A stretch of DNA of 64,000 nucleotides from Alopecurus myosuroides (lineage: Eukaryota > Streptophyta > Magnoliopsida > Poales > Poaceae), in contig CM054062.1 of NCBI GenBank assembly GCA_028641055.1, positions 134,892,682 to 134,956,681 of the forward strand, read 5' to 3'. Of the stretch, positions 11,407 through 26,900 are shown one piece after another. The notes under the pieces were generated by a model. The model saw only the letters and a program-made list of their open reading frames with translations. It ran no database searches and had not been told where the DNA came from. Positions within the stretch are counted from its first letter, which is position 1, and every line of letters starts with the position of its first letter. The position numbers and the translations under genes were made by a program.

Positions 11407-12257
11407 TTTTGTAACATCCCAAGTATGAAAAACCACCCCTTAGAATGTTTGTTTCATGTTTATTACAGTATTGCATCATGTCATCATATTGTTTTCATGT
11501 TGTTTGCATTTGTTTCTTAATTGTTGCATCTGTTTTTCCCTTTTTTCACAATTCAAATTTAAACTCTTTACAAACAATTGTTTCATACTTGCTCTGTTAC
11601 AACATTTGAAATAAAAATCACAAATAAAAACAACCAATTTGTTTCATTTTATTCCATAGTGATCACTTGTTAAAATGATGGTTTTAAATCAATCATTTAA
11701 ATTCCAAATCATATTTAAAAATTCAAATCAAGCATCAAACAGCAACCAATTTGAATTCATGCAAATTATAAAACAAATTTAATCAATGGGTTATAATTAA
11801 CATAGGGGTTACCCTATTTAAAAGTTGGTTTTTATTAATGATCATTTAATATTAAAATTTCACCCAAATTTGATTTAAATTCAAACAGCAAACAAATTTC
11901 AAACTTTTTGAAAATAAAAGTTAACACCTGTTTGCAAATGGCCTAAGGAACTCCCCCTAATTTTTCCAAATTTTTTACTAACCTAAAACCCATCATTTTC
12001 TTCCAAATCCTAATTCAGCAAAAAAAAAAGAAGAGGAGAATTAACAAATTTAAAACGATTTTGGCGCCAAAGGGAGTGGGCTGCGCCCATCCCACCTCGT
12101 CTTCCTTCCGCGCGCAGCCCAGCCCGCCACTTAACGCAGAAAAACGCTTCGTTTTTTTTCCTGTTCTATTTCGAGCATCTCCCCCGTGTACGGCAGCCTA
12201 TCCGGAGCGCCACGGCGGCATCGGCGAGCTCCAACGGTGATCCAGCCCCGTGCGCCC

Positions 12258-12266
12258 CTATATAAC
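12258..12266 (+). promoter_or_regulatory. TATA box of LTR-b
   Basis: CTATATAAC on the plus strand, with the leader CTAGCCCTAGGGC and an ATG in GCCATGG context about 150 bp downstream. Same position in the LTR as in copies a, c and e. Confidence 0.6.
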
Positions 12267-12818
12267 TAGCCCTAGGGCAGCGCCGCCAACCCTAGCCCCC
12301 CTAGGTCCCTGTTCCCTCGCCTCCGCCGCCAATTCCACCCCTCTGCCACCGTTTCCCCTCGCCGCTGCAACCACCGGAGTTTTTCCCTCTGAATCCGTCC
12401 ACGCCGTCGTCGCCATGGAGGTCCAGCACCCTACCTAGACCCTGGAACCAAACCACCGCTACCCTCTCTTCCGATTAGACACCCGAGCCACCCCGGAGAG
12501 CCCCTGGATACGCGCCGCCGTCCACGTCGCCGCCGTTCTGCCCCGAGTACTGCAACCCCGACCATCTCCCAGTGAGCCACCGCGGCATCCGTTCCCTTCC
12601 CTCTCCGTTGCACCGTGCACGCATCTGCACAAGCATCCTTGCACGCATCTGCACGTTCACTGCATCACTAGATCGCATCACGGCGTCGCTTCGCAACGGT
12701 GATCGCCGCCGGTGTGTTCGATCTCTGTCAGGTTCAGTGCTTGCGCGCGTAAAAGTTCAGTTAACACTTAGATCTGAACGTTAACCTGTCCGCGTCGCTA
12801 ACCCTGACAACGAAACTG

Positions 12819-12888
12819 AATCCAGCGCAGTGGTAGCACTGCAGTGCGCGCGCCCGCAGGTGCAGGGTTCGATCCCTCGCGGCTCGAA
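12819..12888 (+). repeat. Degenerate tRNA-like segment (A-box and B-box) in the X LTR
   Basis: CAGCGCAGTGGTAGCAC resembles a Pol III A box and tRNA D arm, and GGGTTCGATCCC about 38 nt later resembles the B box and T arm. Acceptor and anticodon stems do not pair, so this is not a tRNA gene. The same segment is at about 3,521-3,590 (minus), 17,319-17,387 (plus; A box changed to GCGCATTGG), 26,998-27,066 (minus) and 37,254-37,322 (minus). A tRNA-derived SINE fragment fixed in the ancestral LTR is a likely origin. Confidence 0.5.
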
Positions 12889-15800
12889 TAAAATCCACAC
12901 TTTTTTCCTTCCGTGGCTGACATGCAGGGTCCACCAGGCAGTGACCCTGGTGGCCACGCAAGCGCCCACAGCGCCACGCTGGCCCGTGGCCCACCCTGCA
13001 GTGGCTGTGGCTAGCTGGTAGCGCTGTAACAAATGTTTAAACACGTTGCTGTTTCAAAATAGAACCTTTTTAATTACAGTTTGGTCCTCAATTTTAATTT
13101 GTTAATAACTTTTAATCTATAACTCTAAATAACAAAAGTAGAATATGTTTATTGTTCTAAATTAAATTGTCTATCCAAATAATCCATTTGTGTTCTGTTT
13201 TGAAATTTCCAAATGCATTTAAGTTTCAAATTCAAATAATTCAAATGCAATTTTCTAAATTCCATAACTAAATCATAATAAATCCAAATCATGCAAATAA
13301 TATATGTTTTCAATGCTATTTCACCTAACCTATTCAAATATAAATTTTGTTTCATGGTTTGAATAATTTAAATTGCTTAAATAATTTAAATCTTATTTAA
13401 ACCATTTAAAATTGCTAAAATCATAACTTGCTCAATTAAATTATTCTTGAACATGCAAAATATGTTTTCAAACCACCAAAGTATAACCTTTTCAAATGTG
13501 AATTTGAAATTATGTTTTGAGCAAATAAAATTCAAATAAAATTCATGCTTGTTTTAAATTCATTTAAAACTTGTTTAATTTTGTTTAAGTCATAATAAAT
13601 TCATACAAATTCCTTTTTCAATATTTGAAACATGTAATCCACCCAAAATTTCATGATATTTTTAAATATGAATTTTGTTATTTATTTTGCACAAATTACC
13701 TTGGTGAAAACAACAAATACTGTGTGTCACCTTTAAGGAACCAAAAAATTCCTTAACTTAATAAATAAAATTCTAAATTGCTAAACATCATTTCCATTTG
13801 GTTCTATTGATGTTATTTTGTTGTTTTCCTCATCCATGCATCATGCTAAACCACTTTCACCTGTTGGTTAATTAGAAAACAACTGTTTAAACCAAAATCC
13901 TTGGGCTTTTCATATGCAACTCAAAATTGTATATGTGTCCATTTAAATTGTGTTACCATGTCAACTAGTTTATTTTGATGCATCTATTAACTTGACATGC
14001 ATCATCCTATGATTGTGCACTATGCCATGATATTGATTGTTTATTTTCCTGTATTGTTTGTTTGCTTCTTCTCGGATAGACGACGACGTTGAGACCGACG
14101 ATCTTTACGACACCCCTTCTGAGGATCTAGCTCAGTACCCGGCTGCTGAGTTTGCAGACAAGTTATCACTCACATGAACCATTGTGTTCCTTTCAACATT
14201 GGTTACCGATACTTTCCGTTGTCTATATTTGCTAGCCCTATGTATCGTTGCTTCTGTTACGAACCCATCACATGATACCCTGAACCATATATTGCCTCAC
14301 CTCCAGTCCTAAAACCCCGTTGCTTGGGCCCGTGTCTTACTAGCATGCTTAGGGTTGTTTTGCTCGAGTCTGTCATCAGTTACTTTCTGTTATCATATTC
14401 CATTATATTCTGGGGCTCGATGTTAAACAACAACCTGTTAATTTGGAGGTAATAATAATTTGCTGATAAGGCACCGGCAGGAGGCCCGGCGTGGTTTTGA
14501 GGCCTGCTAGTGTCGACCCTAATAGGAAAAGGGTCTTGTCTACTGATCCATGATGAGCGCACTATCCGCATGTGGGAAGCGTGTATGGGCGCCCCCCTCA
14601 ATTTGATTCGATTCGCATCTCGTCCAAATCACCACACTTAGTTCGGGTTTTCCATTTGATGCACGCATATGCAGGTACGAACCCGAGGCCAGGGGGAACT
14701 TTTGTAGTCGGCATTTAGGGCGGCGTGGTCTTCCAGTGCTATGAGGGTCCCCTTTTCTTCGTGGGGCTCGATTAGCCGCGCACGCACAGCACGTGGTGCT
14801 TTGGGCTTGATGCGAAGAAGAGTTGAGTTGTGTTGAGTGCCCCGCTTGGTGGGAAAGGCCTTCCCATCTGGCGGGTTATTCTTACGTATACGGCCAAATT
14901 GGTGCACCCCTGCAGGGATAAATCTTCTCGAGAAGCCGTGTTTTCCGCGGTTATGGTTGACTTGGTGAAAGTACTGGCTAACAAGTACTCAGAACAACTT
15001 ACACCTAACTAATGATAACTGGACTAGTAATAGGCTTATTGACACAACCATTTGATCCATCAGTAATCCAACGGTGTGAGTTATCCTCGGATTGCTTCTT
15101 TGGATAAGGGGCGAGGTCCAGGATGGGTTTGTTTGGTGGTTAGCTATAGTTGGTTACGATACGCTATCTTATCTCTTTCTGATAGACCGGAAGTTGTAGT
15201 TTGTTCTGTAGTTGGTTAGTGCAGCCAGTTGCAGCATCTTTTATATCCATTTCTTCCGTTGATCCCAAGGCATCTGGGCTTGGTGTTGACGGGCTACACT
15301 TTGGTGAACTGTGAGTCTTGCTTGCCAGTACGTCTATGTACTGACCCCTTTGGGGCTGTGGTTTCCGCAGACTACGCTTACGAGGATCCCCGTGACGGCT
15401 ACTACGTGGAGTTTGACGAGGCTGCTGACGAGTAGTTAGCGGACCCGGGCAGGATCCGAGACATCGTGGATGGGCTCCGTTTTCTTTTCATTCCCGGCTT
15501 CTTAAGCCTATTTGGATTTGTCTGTACTCAGACCCCTTGAATGCTTCCGCTGAGTTGTAATGATGTTATGTTGGGACATGTGTCCTCTGGATGATTGTAT
15601 TTGCTATTCTCTGCCCTAGTGAGGGCCAGTTGCAACTTGTTTCTATCTTTTGTGTCTTAGGGATATGTTATGTTATCATCTTGTTCAAAGCCGTTGACGT
15701 ACCATGTGTGTATGTTATGAAGTACGTCAATGGTAGTGTCCTGATTTCTACGGGATAGTTTACATCGACGGTGAATAGTAAAGATTGGTTGTCACACATA

Positions 15801-15907
15801 AGTGTTGGCCTACTCGTAAGAGATGCGGGTGCCGGTAAGCCCCGTAATCCAATCAAAATACTGTTCAGTTCGTACGGTGAGTATCCTCTAGAAGTCCGGG
15901 GGCGACA

Positions 15908-15912
15908 AATTT
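15908..15912 (+). other. LTR-LTR junction AATTT (two-LTR circle type)
   Basis: Five bases separate the ACA end of LTR-b from the TGT start of LTR-c. In this family the LTR end is followed by AA before the tRNA primer site (20,410-20,411; 34,228-34,229 on the minus strand) and the LTR start is preceded by TTT after the polypurine tract (11,407-11,409). AA+TTT is therefore exactly what blunt joining of the two untrimmed ends of the linear cDNA would leave. A coincidental 5-bp target duplication is the alternative. Confidence 0.6.
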
Positions 15913-18900
15913 TGTAACATCCCAAGTATGAAAAACCACCCCTTAGAATGTTTGTTTCATGTTTATTACAGTATTGCATCATGTCATCATATTGTTTTCA
16001 TGTTGTTTGCATTTGTTTCTTAATTGTTGCATCTGTTTTTCCCTGTTTTCACAATTCAAATTTAAACTCTTTACAAACAATTGTTTCATACTTGCTCTGT
16101 TACAACATTTGAAATAAAAATCACAAATAAAAACAACCAATTTGTTTCATTTTATTCCATAGTGATCACTTCTTAAAATGATGGTTTTAAATCAATCATT
16201 TAAATTCCAAATCATATTTAAAAATTCAAATAAAGCATCAAACAGCAACCAATTTGAATTCATGCAAATTATAAAACAAATTTAATCAATGGGTTATAAT
16301 TAACATAGGGGTTACCCTATTTAAAAGTTGGTTTTTATTAATGATCATTTAATATTAAAATTTCACCCAAATTTGATTTAAATTCAAACAGCAAACAAAT
16401 TTCAAACTTTTTGAAAATAAAAGTTAACACCTGTTTGCAAATGGCCTAAGGAACTCCCCCTAATTTTTCCAATTTTTTTACTAACCTAAAACCCATCATT
16501 TTCTTCCAAATCCTAATTCAGCAAAAAAAAAAGAGGAGAAATAACAAATTTAAAACGATTTTGGCGCCAAAGGGAGTGGGCTGCGCCCAGCCCACCTCGT
16601 CTTCCTTCCGCACGCAGCCCAGCCCGCCACTTAACGCAGAAAAACGCTTCATTTTTTTCCTGTTCTATTTCGAGCATCTCCCCCGTGTACGGCAGCCTAT
16701 CCGGAGCGCCACGGCGGCATCGGCGAGCTCCAACGGTGATCCAGCCCCGTGCGCCCCTATATAACTAGCCCTAGGGCAGCGCCGCCAACCCTAGCCCCCC
16801 TAGGTCCCTGTTCCCTCGCCTCCGCCGCCAATTCCACCCCTCTGCCACCGTTTCCCCTCGCCGCTGCAACCACCGGAGTTTTTCCCTCTGAATCCGTCCA
16901 CGCCGCCGTCGCCATGGAGGTCCAGCACCCTACCTAGACCCTGGAACCAAACCACCGCTACCCTCTCTTCCGATTAGACACCCGAGCTACTCCGGAGAGC
17001 CCCTGGATACGCGCCGCCATCCACGTCGCCGCCGTTCTGCCCCGAGTACTGCAACCTCGACCATCTCCCGGTGAGCCACCGCGGCATCCGTTCCCTTCCC
17101 TCTCTGTTGCACCGTGCACGCATCTGCACAAGCATCCTTGCACGCATCTGCACGTTCACTGCATCACTAGATCGCATCACGGCGTCGCTTCGCAACGGTG
17201 ATCGCCGCCGGTGTGTTCGATCTCTGTCAGGTTTAGTGCTTGCGCGCGTAAAAGTTCAGTTAACACTTAGATCTGAACGTTAACCTGTCCGCGTCGCTAA
17301 CCCTGACAACGAAACTGAATCCAGCGCATTGGTAGCACTGCAGTGCGCGCGCCCGCAGGTGCAGGGTTCGATCCCTCGCGGCTCGAATAAAATCCACACT
17401 TTTTTCCTTCCGTGGCTGACATGCAGGGTCCACCAGGCAGTGACCCTGGTGGCCACGCAAGTGCGCACAGCGCCACGCTGGCCCGTGGCCCACCCTGCAG
17501 TGGCTGTGGCTAGCTGGTAGCGCTGTAACAAATGTTTAAACACGTTGCTGTTTCAAAATAGAACCTTTTTAATTACAGTTTGGTCCTCAATTTTAATTTG
17601 TTAATAACTTTTAATCTATAACTCTAAATAACAAAAGTAGAATATGTTTATTGTTCTAAATTAAATTGTCTATCCAAATAATCCATTTGTGTTCTGTTTT
17701 GAAATTTCCAAATGCATTTACATTTCAAATTCAAATAATTCAAATGCAATTTTCTAAATTCCATAACTAAATCATAATAAATCCAAATCATGCAAATAAA
17801 ATATGTTTTCAATCCTATTTCACCTAACCTATTCAAATATAAATTTTGTTTCATGGTTTGAATAATTTAAATTGCTTAAATAATTTAAATCTTATTTAAA
17901 CCATTTAAAATTGCTAAAATCATAACTTGCTCAATTAAATTATTCTTGAACATGCAAAATATGTTTTCAAACCACCAAAGTATAACCTTTTCAAATGTGA
18001 ATTTGAAATTATGTTTTGAGCAAATAAAATTCAAATAAAATTCATGCTTGTCTTAAATTCATTTAAAACTTGTTTAATTTTGTTTAAGTCATAATAAATT
18101 CATACAAATTCCTTTTTCAATATTTGAAACATGTAATCCACCCAAAATTTCATGATCTTTTTAAATATGAATTTTGTTATTTATTTTGCACAAATTACCT
18201 TGGTGAAAACAACAAATACATGTGTGTCACCTTTAAGGAACCAAAAAATTCCTTAACTTAATAAATAAAATTCTAAATTGCTAAACCTCATTTCCATTTG
18301 GTTCTATTGATGTTATTTTGTTGTTTTTCTCATCCATGCATCATGCTAAACCACTTTCACCTGTTGGTTAATTAGAAAACAACTGTTTAAACCAAAATCC
18401 TTGGGCTTTTCATATGCAACTCAAAATTGTATATGTGTCCATTTAAATTGTGTTACCATGTCAACTAGTTTATTTTGATGCATCTATTAACTTGACATGC
18501 ATCATCCTATGATTGTGCACTATGCCATGATATTGATTGTTTATTTTCCTGTATTGTTTGTTTGCTTCTTCTCGGATAGACGACGACGTTAAGACCGACG
18601 ATCTTTACGACACCCCTTCTGAGGATCTAGCTCAGTACCCGGCTGCTGAGTTTGCAGGCAAGTTATCACTCACATGAACCATTGTGTTCCTTTAAACATT
18701 TGTTACCGATACTTTCCGTTGTCTATATTTTCTAGCCCTATGTATCGTTGCTTCTGTTACGAACCCATCACATGATACCCTTAACCCTGATATTGCCTCA
18801 CCTCCAGTCCTAAAACCCCGTTGCTTGGGCCCGTGTCTTACTAGCATGCTTAGGGTTGTTTTGCTCGAGTCTATCATCAGTTACTTTATGTTATCATATT

Positions 18901-20409
18901 CCATTACATTCTGGGGCTCGATGTTAAACAACAACCTGTTAATTTTGAGGTAATAATAATTTTCTGATAAGGCACCGGCAGGAGGCCCGGCGTGGTTTTG
19001 AGGCCTGCTAGTGTCGACCCTAATAGGAAAAGGGTCTTGTCTACTGATCCATGATGAGCGCACTATCCGCATGTGGGAAGCGTGTATGGGCGCCCCCCTC
19101 AATTTGATTCGATTCGCATCTCGTCCAAATCACCACACTTAGTGCGGGCTTTCCATTTGATGCACGCATATGCAGGTACGAACCCGAGGCGAGGGGGGAA
19201 CTTTTGTAGTCGGCATTTAGGGCGGCGTGGTCTTCCAGTGCTATGAGGGTCCCCTTTTCTTCGTGGGGCTCGATTAGCCGCGCACGCACAGCACGTGGTG
19301 CTTTGGGCTTGATGCGAAGAAGATTTGAGTTGTGTTGAGTGCCCCGCTTGGTGGGAAAGGCCTTCCCATCTGGCGGGTTATTCTTACGTGTACGGCCAAA
19401 TTGGTGCATCCCTGCAGGGATAAATCTTCTCGAGAAGCCGTGTTTTCCGCGGTTATGGTTGACTTGGTGAAAGTACTGGCTAACAAGTACTCAGAACAAC
19501 TTACACCTAACTAATGATAACTGGACTAGTAATAGGCTTATTGACACAACCATTTGATCCATCAGTAATCCAACGGTGTGAGTTATCCTCGGATTGCTTT
19601 TTTGGATAAGGGGCGAGGTCCAGGATGGGTTTGTTTGGTGGTTAGCTATAGTTGGTTACGATACGCTATCTTATCTCTTTCTGATAGACCGGAAGTTGTA
19701 GTTTGTTCTGTAGTTGGTTAGTGCAGCCAGTTGCAGCATCTTTTATATCCATTTCTTCCGTTGATCCCAAGGCATCTGGGCTTGGTGTTGACGGGCTACA
19801 CTTTGGTGAACTGTGAGTCTTGCTTGCCAGTACGTCTACGTATTGACCCCTTTGGGGCTGTGGTTTCCGCAGACTACGCTTACGAGGATCCCCGTGACGG
19901 CTACTACGTGGAGTTTGACGAGGCTGCTGACGAGTAGTTAGCGGACCCGGGCAGGATCCGAGACATCGTTGATGGGCTCCGTTTTCTTTTCATTCCCGGC
20001 TTCTTAAGCCTATTTGGATTTGTCTGTACTCAGACCCCTTGAATGCTTCCGCTGAGTTGTAATGATGTTATGTTGGGACATGTGTCCTCTGGATGATTGT
20101 ATTTGCTATTCTCTGCCCTAGTGAGGGCCAGTTGCAACTTGTTTCTATCTTTTGTGTCTTAGGGATATGTTATGTTATCATCTTGTTCAAAGCCGTTGAC
20201 GTACCATGTGTGTATGTTATGAAGTACGTCAATGGTAGTGTCCTGATTTCTACGGGATAGTTTACATCGACGGTGAATAGTAAAGATTGGTTGTCACACA
20301 TAAGTGTTGGCCTACTCGTAAGAGATGCGGGTGCCGGTAAGCCCCGTAATCCAATCAAAATACTGTTCAGTTCGTACGGTGAGTATCCTCTAGAAGTCCG
20401 GGGGCGACA
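15913..20409 (+). mobile_element. X LTR-c (followed by a primer-site stub), 4,497 bp
   Basis: It starts TGTAACATCCC and ends GGGGGCGACA, with TATA at 16,757-16,765 and the tRNA-like segment at 17,319-17,387. It is followed by AA and TGGTAT, the first six bases of the initiator-Met primer site, so it was a 5' LTR. Its internal region is lost at 20,417. It is inverted relative to LTR-d (23,974-28,400). Confidence 0.85.
16757..16765 (+). promoter_or_regulatory. TATA box of LTR-c
   Basis: CTATATAAC in the same context as the other X LTRs. Confidence 0.55.
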
Positions 20410-20411
20410 AA

Positions 20412-20417
20412 TGGTAT
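20412..20417 (+). other. Truncated primer binding site after LTR-c
   Basis: TGGTAT matches the first six bases of the 13-base site seen next to LTR-d and LTR-e. The next bases (GGGGGCGCCCATAC) belong to the inverted sister LTR, so the break is within the primer site. Confidence 0.65.
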
Positions 20418-23497
<3,080 letters not shown>

Positions 23498-23958
23498 GCC
23501 GACACCACTAACAAGGGGATTGCGCCCTTGCAATCCAACCACGAACCCGGGAGGGAGAAGAAGTTCGACTAACGAGTCTTCGCGCTTCCAGGTGTTCTCC
23601 TCGACACCACTAACAAGAGATTCTTGCTCGGAGTGATGACGATGTTCTTCCACCAGGAATCTCCCGATGATCGAACCTATTAGGTTAACGGCTCAGAAAA
23701 CGTTCACCCACGTAGGATCCTAACACTTTGAAAGATAGACAAGGGGGGGAGACTCCAAAACAAATAAGATGGGAGGGGAAACAGAATAAAGATAAGGAGA
23801 AAACAAGAATCCTATTGAGATGTTTCCAAAATAGTTTAGCAGAAATAGTTTTTGACATTCTAGAAACAACGACCGTTAGCTAGGTTATCCTACAGGCTTT
23901 GCAGACCCGTTGCTTCGATAACCATTCGTATCGAAACAATCTCGGGAATCGGAACCAA
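23498..23958 (-). mobile_element. Leader of X' subfamily next to LTR-d
   Basis: This lies between the primer site beside LTR-d and the X' LTR start. On the minus strand it shares only scattered blocks (GCCTGTAGGAT, TCTAGAA..., ACTATTT) with the leader of the full copy (33,856-34,214), so it comes from a diverged relative. A 15-bp direct repeat GACACCACTAACAAG lies at 23,501-23,515 and 23,603-23,617. It runs straight into the X' LTR with no gag, pol or clear polypurine tract; nearly all internal DNA is deleted or this was a non-autonomous derivative. I see no convincing gene in it. Confidence 0.55.
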
Positions 23959-23971
23959 GGCTCTGATACCA
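23959..23971 (-). other. Primer binding site (tRNA-iMet) next to LTR-d
   Basis: TGGTATCAGAGCC on the minus strand, two bases after the LTR end, is complementary to the 3' end of plant initiator tRNA-Met (known sequence ending GGCTCTGATACCA). Its presence means LTR-d also acts as the 5' LTR of a second internal region to its left. Confidence 0.85.
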
Positions 23972-23973
23972 TT

Positions 23974-26900
23974 TGTCGCCCCCGGACTTCTAGAGGATAC
24001 TCACCGTACGAACTGAACAGTATTTTGATTGGATTACGGGGCTTACCGGCACCCGCATCTCTTACGAGTAGGCCAACACTTATGTGTGACAATCAATCTT
24101 TACTATTCACCGTCGATGTAAACTATCCCGTAGAAATCAGGACACTACCATTGACGTACTTCATAACATACACACATGGTACGTCAACGGCTTTGAACAA
24201 GATGATAACATAACATATCCCTAAGACACAAAAGATAGAAACAAGTTGCAACTGGCCCTCACTAGGGCAGAGAATAGCAAATACAATCATCCAGAGGACA
24301 CATGTCCCAACATAACATCATTACAACTCAGCGGAAGCATTCAAGGGGTCTGAGTACAGACAAATCCAAATAGGCTTAAGAAGCCGGGAATGAAAAGAAA
24401 ACGGAGCCCATCCACGATGTCTCGGATCCTGCCCGGGTCCGCTAACTACTCGTCAGCAGCCTCGTCAAACTCCACGTAATAGCCGTCACGGGGATCCTCG
24501 TAAGCGTAGTCTGCGGAAACCACATCCCCAAAGGGGTCAGTACATAGACGTACTGGCAAGCAAGACTCACAGTTCACCAAAGTGTAGCCCGTCAACACCA
24601 AGCCCAAATGCCTTGGGATCAACGGAAGAAATGAATATAAAAGATGCTGCAACTGGCTGCACTAACCAACTACAGAACAAACTACAACTTCCGGTCTATC
24701 AGAAAGAGATAAGATAGCGTATCGTAACCAACTATAGCTAACCACCAAACAAACCCATCCTGGACCTCGCCCCTTATCCAAAGAAGCAATCCGAGGATAA
24801 CTCACACCGTTGGATTACTGATGGATCAAATGGTTGTGTCAATAAGCCTATTACTAGTCCAGTTATCATTAGTTAGGTGTAAGTTGTTCTGAGTACTTGT
24901 TAGCCAGTACTTTCACCAAGTCAACCATAACCGCGGAAAACACGGCTTCTCGAGAAGATTTATCCCTGCAGGGGTGCACCAATTTGGCCGTACAAGTAAG
25001 AATAACCCGCCAGATGGGAAGGCCTTTCCCACCAAGCGGGGCACTCAACACAACTCAACTCTTCTTCGCATCAAGCCCAAAGCACCACGTGCTGTGCGTG
25101 CGCGGCTAATCGAGCCCCACGAAGAAAAGGGGACCCTCATAGCACTAGAAGACCACGCCGCCCTAAATGCCGACTACAAAAGTTCCCCCCTGGCCTCGGG
25201 TTCGTACCTGCATATGCATGCATCAAATGGAAAGCCTGAACTAAGTGTGGTGATTTGGACGAGATGCGAATCGAATCAAATTGAGGGGGGCGCCCATACA
25301 CGCTTCCCACATGCGGATAGTGCGCTCATCATGGATCAGTAGACAAGACCCTTTTCTTATTAGGGTCGACACTAGCAGGCCTCAAAAGCACGCCGGGCCT
25401 CCTGCCGGTGCCTTATCAGCAAATTATTATTACCTCAAAATTAACAGGTTGTTGTTTAACATCGAGCCCCAGAATATAATGGAATATGATAACAGAAAGT
25501 AACTGATGACAGACTCGAGCAAAACAACCCTAAGCATGCTAGTAAGACACGGGCCCAAGCAACGGGGTTTTAGGACTGGAGGTGAGGCAATATCAGGGTT
25601 CAGGGTATCATGTGATGGGTTCGTAACAGAAGCAACGATACATAGGGCTAGCAAATATAGACAACGGAAAGTATCGGTAACCAATGTTGAAAGGAACACA
25701 ATGGTTCATGTGAGTGATAACTTGCCTGCAAACTCAGCAGCCGGGTACTGAGCTAGATCCTCAGAAGGGGTGTCGTAAAGATCGTCGGTCTCAACGTCGT
25801 CGTCTATCCGAGAAGAAGCAAACAAACAATACAGGAAAATAAACAATCAATATCATGGCATAGTGCACAATCATAGGATGATGCATGTCAAGTTAATAGA
25901 TGCATCAAAATAAACTAGTTGACATGGTAACACAATTTAAATGGACACATATACAATTTTGAGTTGCATATGAAAAGCCCATGGATTTTGGTTTAAACAG
26001 TTGTTTTCTAATTAACCAACAGGTGAAAGTGGTTTAGCATGATGCATGGATGAGGAAAACAACAAAATAACATCAGTAGAACCAAATGGAAATGAGGTTT
26101 AGCAATTTAGAATTTTATTTATTAAGTTAAGGAATTTTTTGGTTCCTTAAAGGTGACACACATGTATTTGTTGTTTTCACCAAGGTAATTTGTGCAAAAT
26201 AAATAACAAAATTCATATTTAAAAAGATCATGAAATTTTGGGTGGATTACATGTTTCAAATATTGAAAAAGGAATTTGTATGAATTTATTATGACTTAAA
26301 CAAAATTAAACAAGTTTTAAATGAATTTAAAACAAGCATGAATTTTATTTGAATTTTATTTGCTCAAAACATAATTTCAAATTCACATTTGAAAAGGTTA
26401 TACTTTGATGGTTTGAAAACATATTTTGCATGTTCAAGAATAATTTAATTGAGCAAGTTATGATTTTAGCAATTTTAAATGGTTTAAATAAGATTTAAAT
26501 TATTTAAGCAATTTAAATTATTCAAACCATGAAACAAAATTTATATTTGAATAGGTTAGGTGAAATAGCATTGAAAACATATTTTATTTGCATGATTTGG
26601 ATTTATTATGATTTAGTTATGGAATTTAGAAAATTGCATTTGAATTATTCGAATTTGAAATTTAAATGCATTTGGAAATTTCAAAACAGAACACAAATGG
26701 ATTATTTGGATAGACAATTTAATTTAGAACAATAAACATATTCTACTTTTGTTATTTAGAGTTATAGATTAAAAGTTATTAACAAATTAAAATTGAGGAC
26801 CAAACTGTAATTAAAAAGGTTCTATTTTGAAACAGCAACGTGTTTAAACATTTGTTACAGCGCTACCAGCTAGCCACAGCCACTGCAGGGTGGGCCACGG

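Larger units (their letters stand above)
11410..15907 (+). mobile_element. X LTR-b (3' LTR of the inverted copy), 4,498 bp
   Basis: It starts TGTAACATCCC directly after the polypurine tract and ends GGGGGCGACA. TATA is at 12,258-12,266, the tRNA-like segment at about 12,819-12,888, and mini-gene exons 2 and 3 lie at about 14,079-14,156 and 15,371-15,435. The exon 2 donor is changed from CAG|GCAAGT to CAG|ACAAGT. It is followed by AATTT and then LTR-c instead of host DNA. Confidence 0.85.
7409..20417 (+). mobile_element. Inverted X block: partial gag-pol, LTR-b, AATTT, LTR-c, primer-site stub
   Basis: This is the only plus-oriented part of the X composite. The order internal - LTR - LTR - primer site is what a permuted two-LTR circle (or head-to-tail concatemer) gives when opened inside gag and at the primer site. 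Both edges are abrupt: the left is the 8-bp microhomology junction, and the right switches at about 20,417 into a minus-oriented sister LTR. Region 9,004-15,907 is an inverted repeat of 497-7,408 (about 6.9 kb arms, 1.6 kb spacer). The leader and N-terminal gag are missing. Confidence 0.7.
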
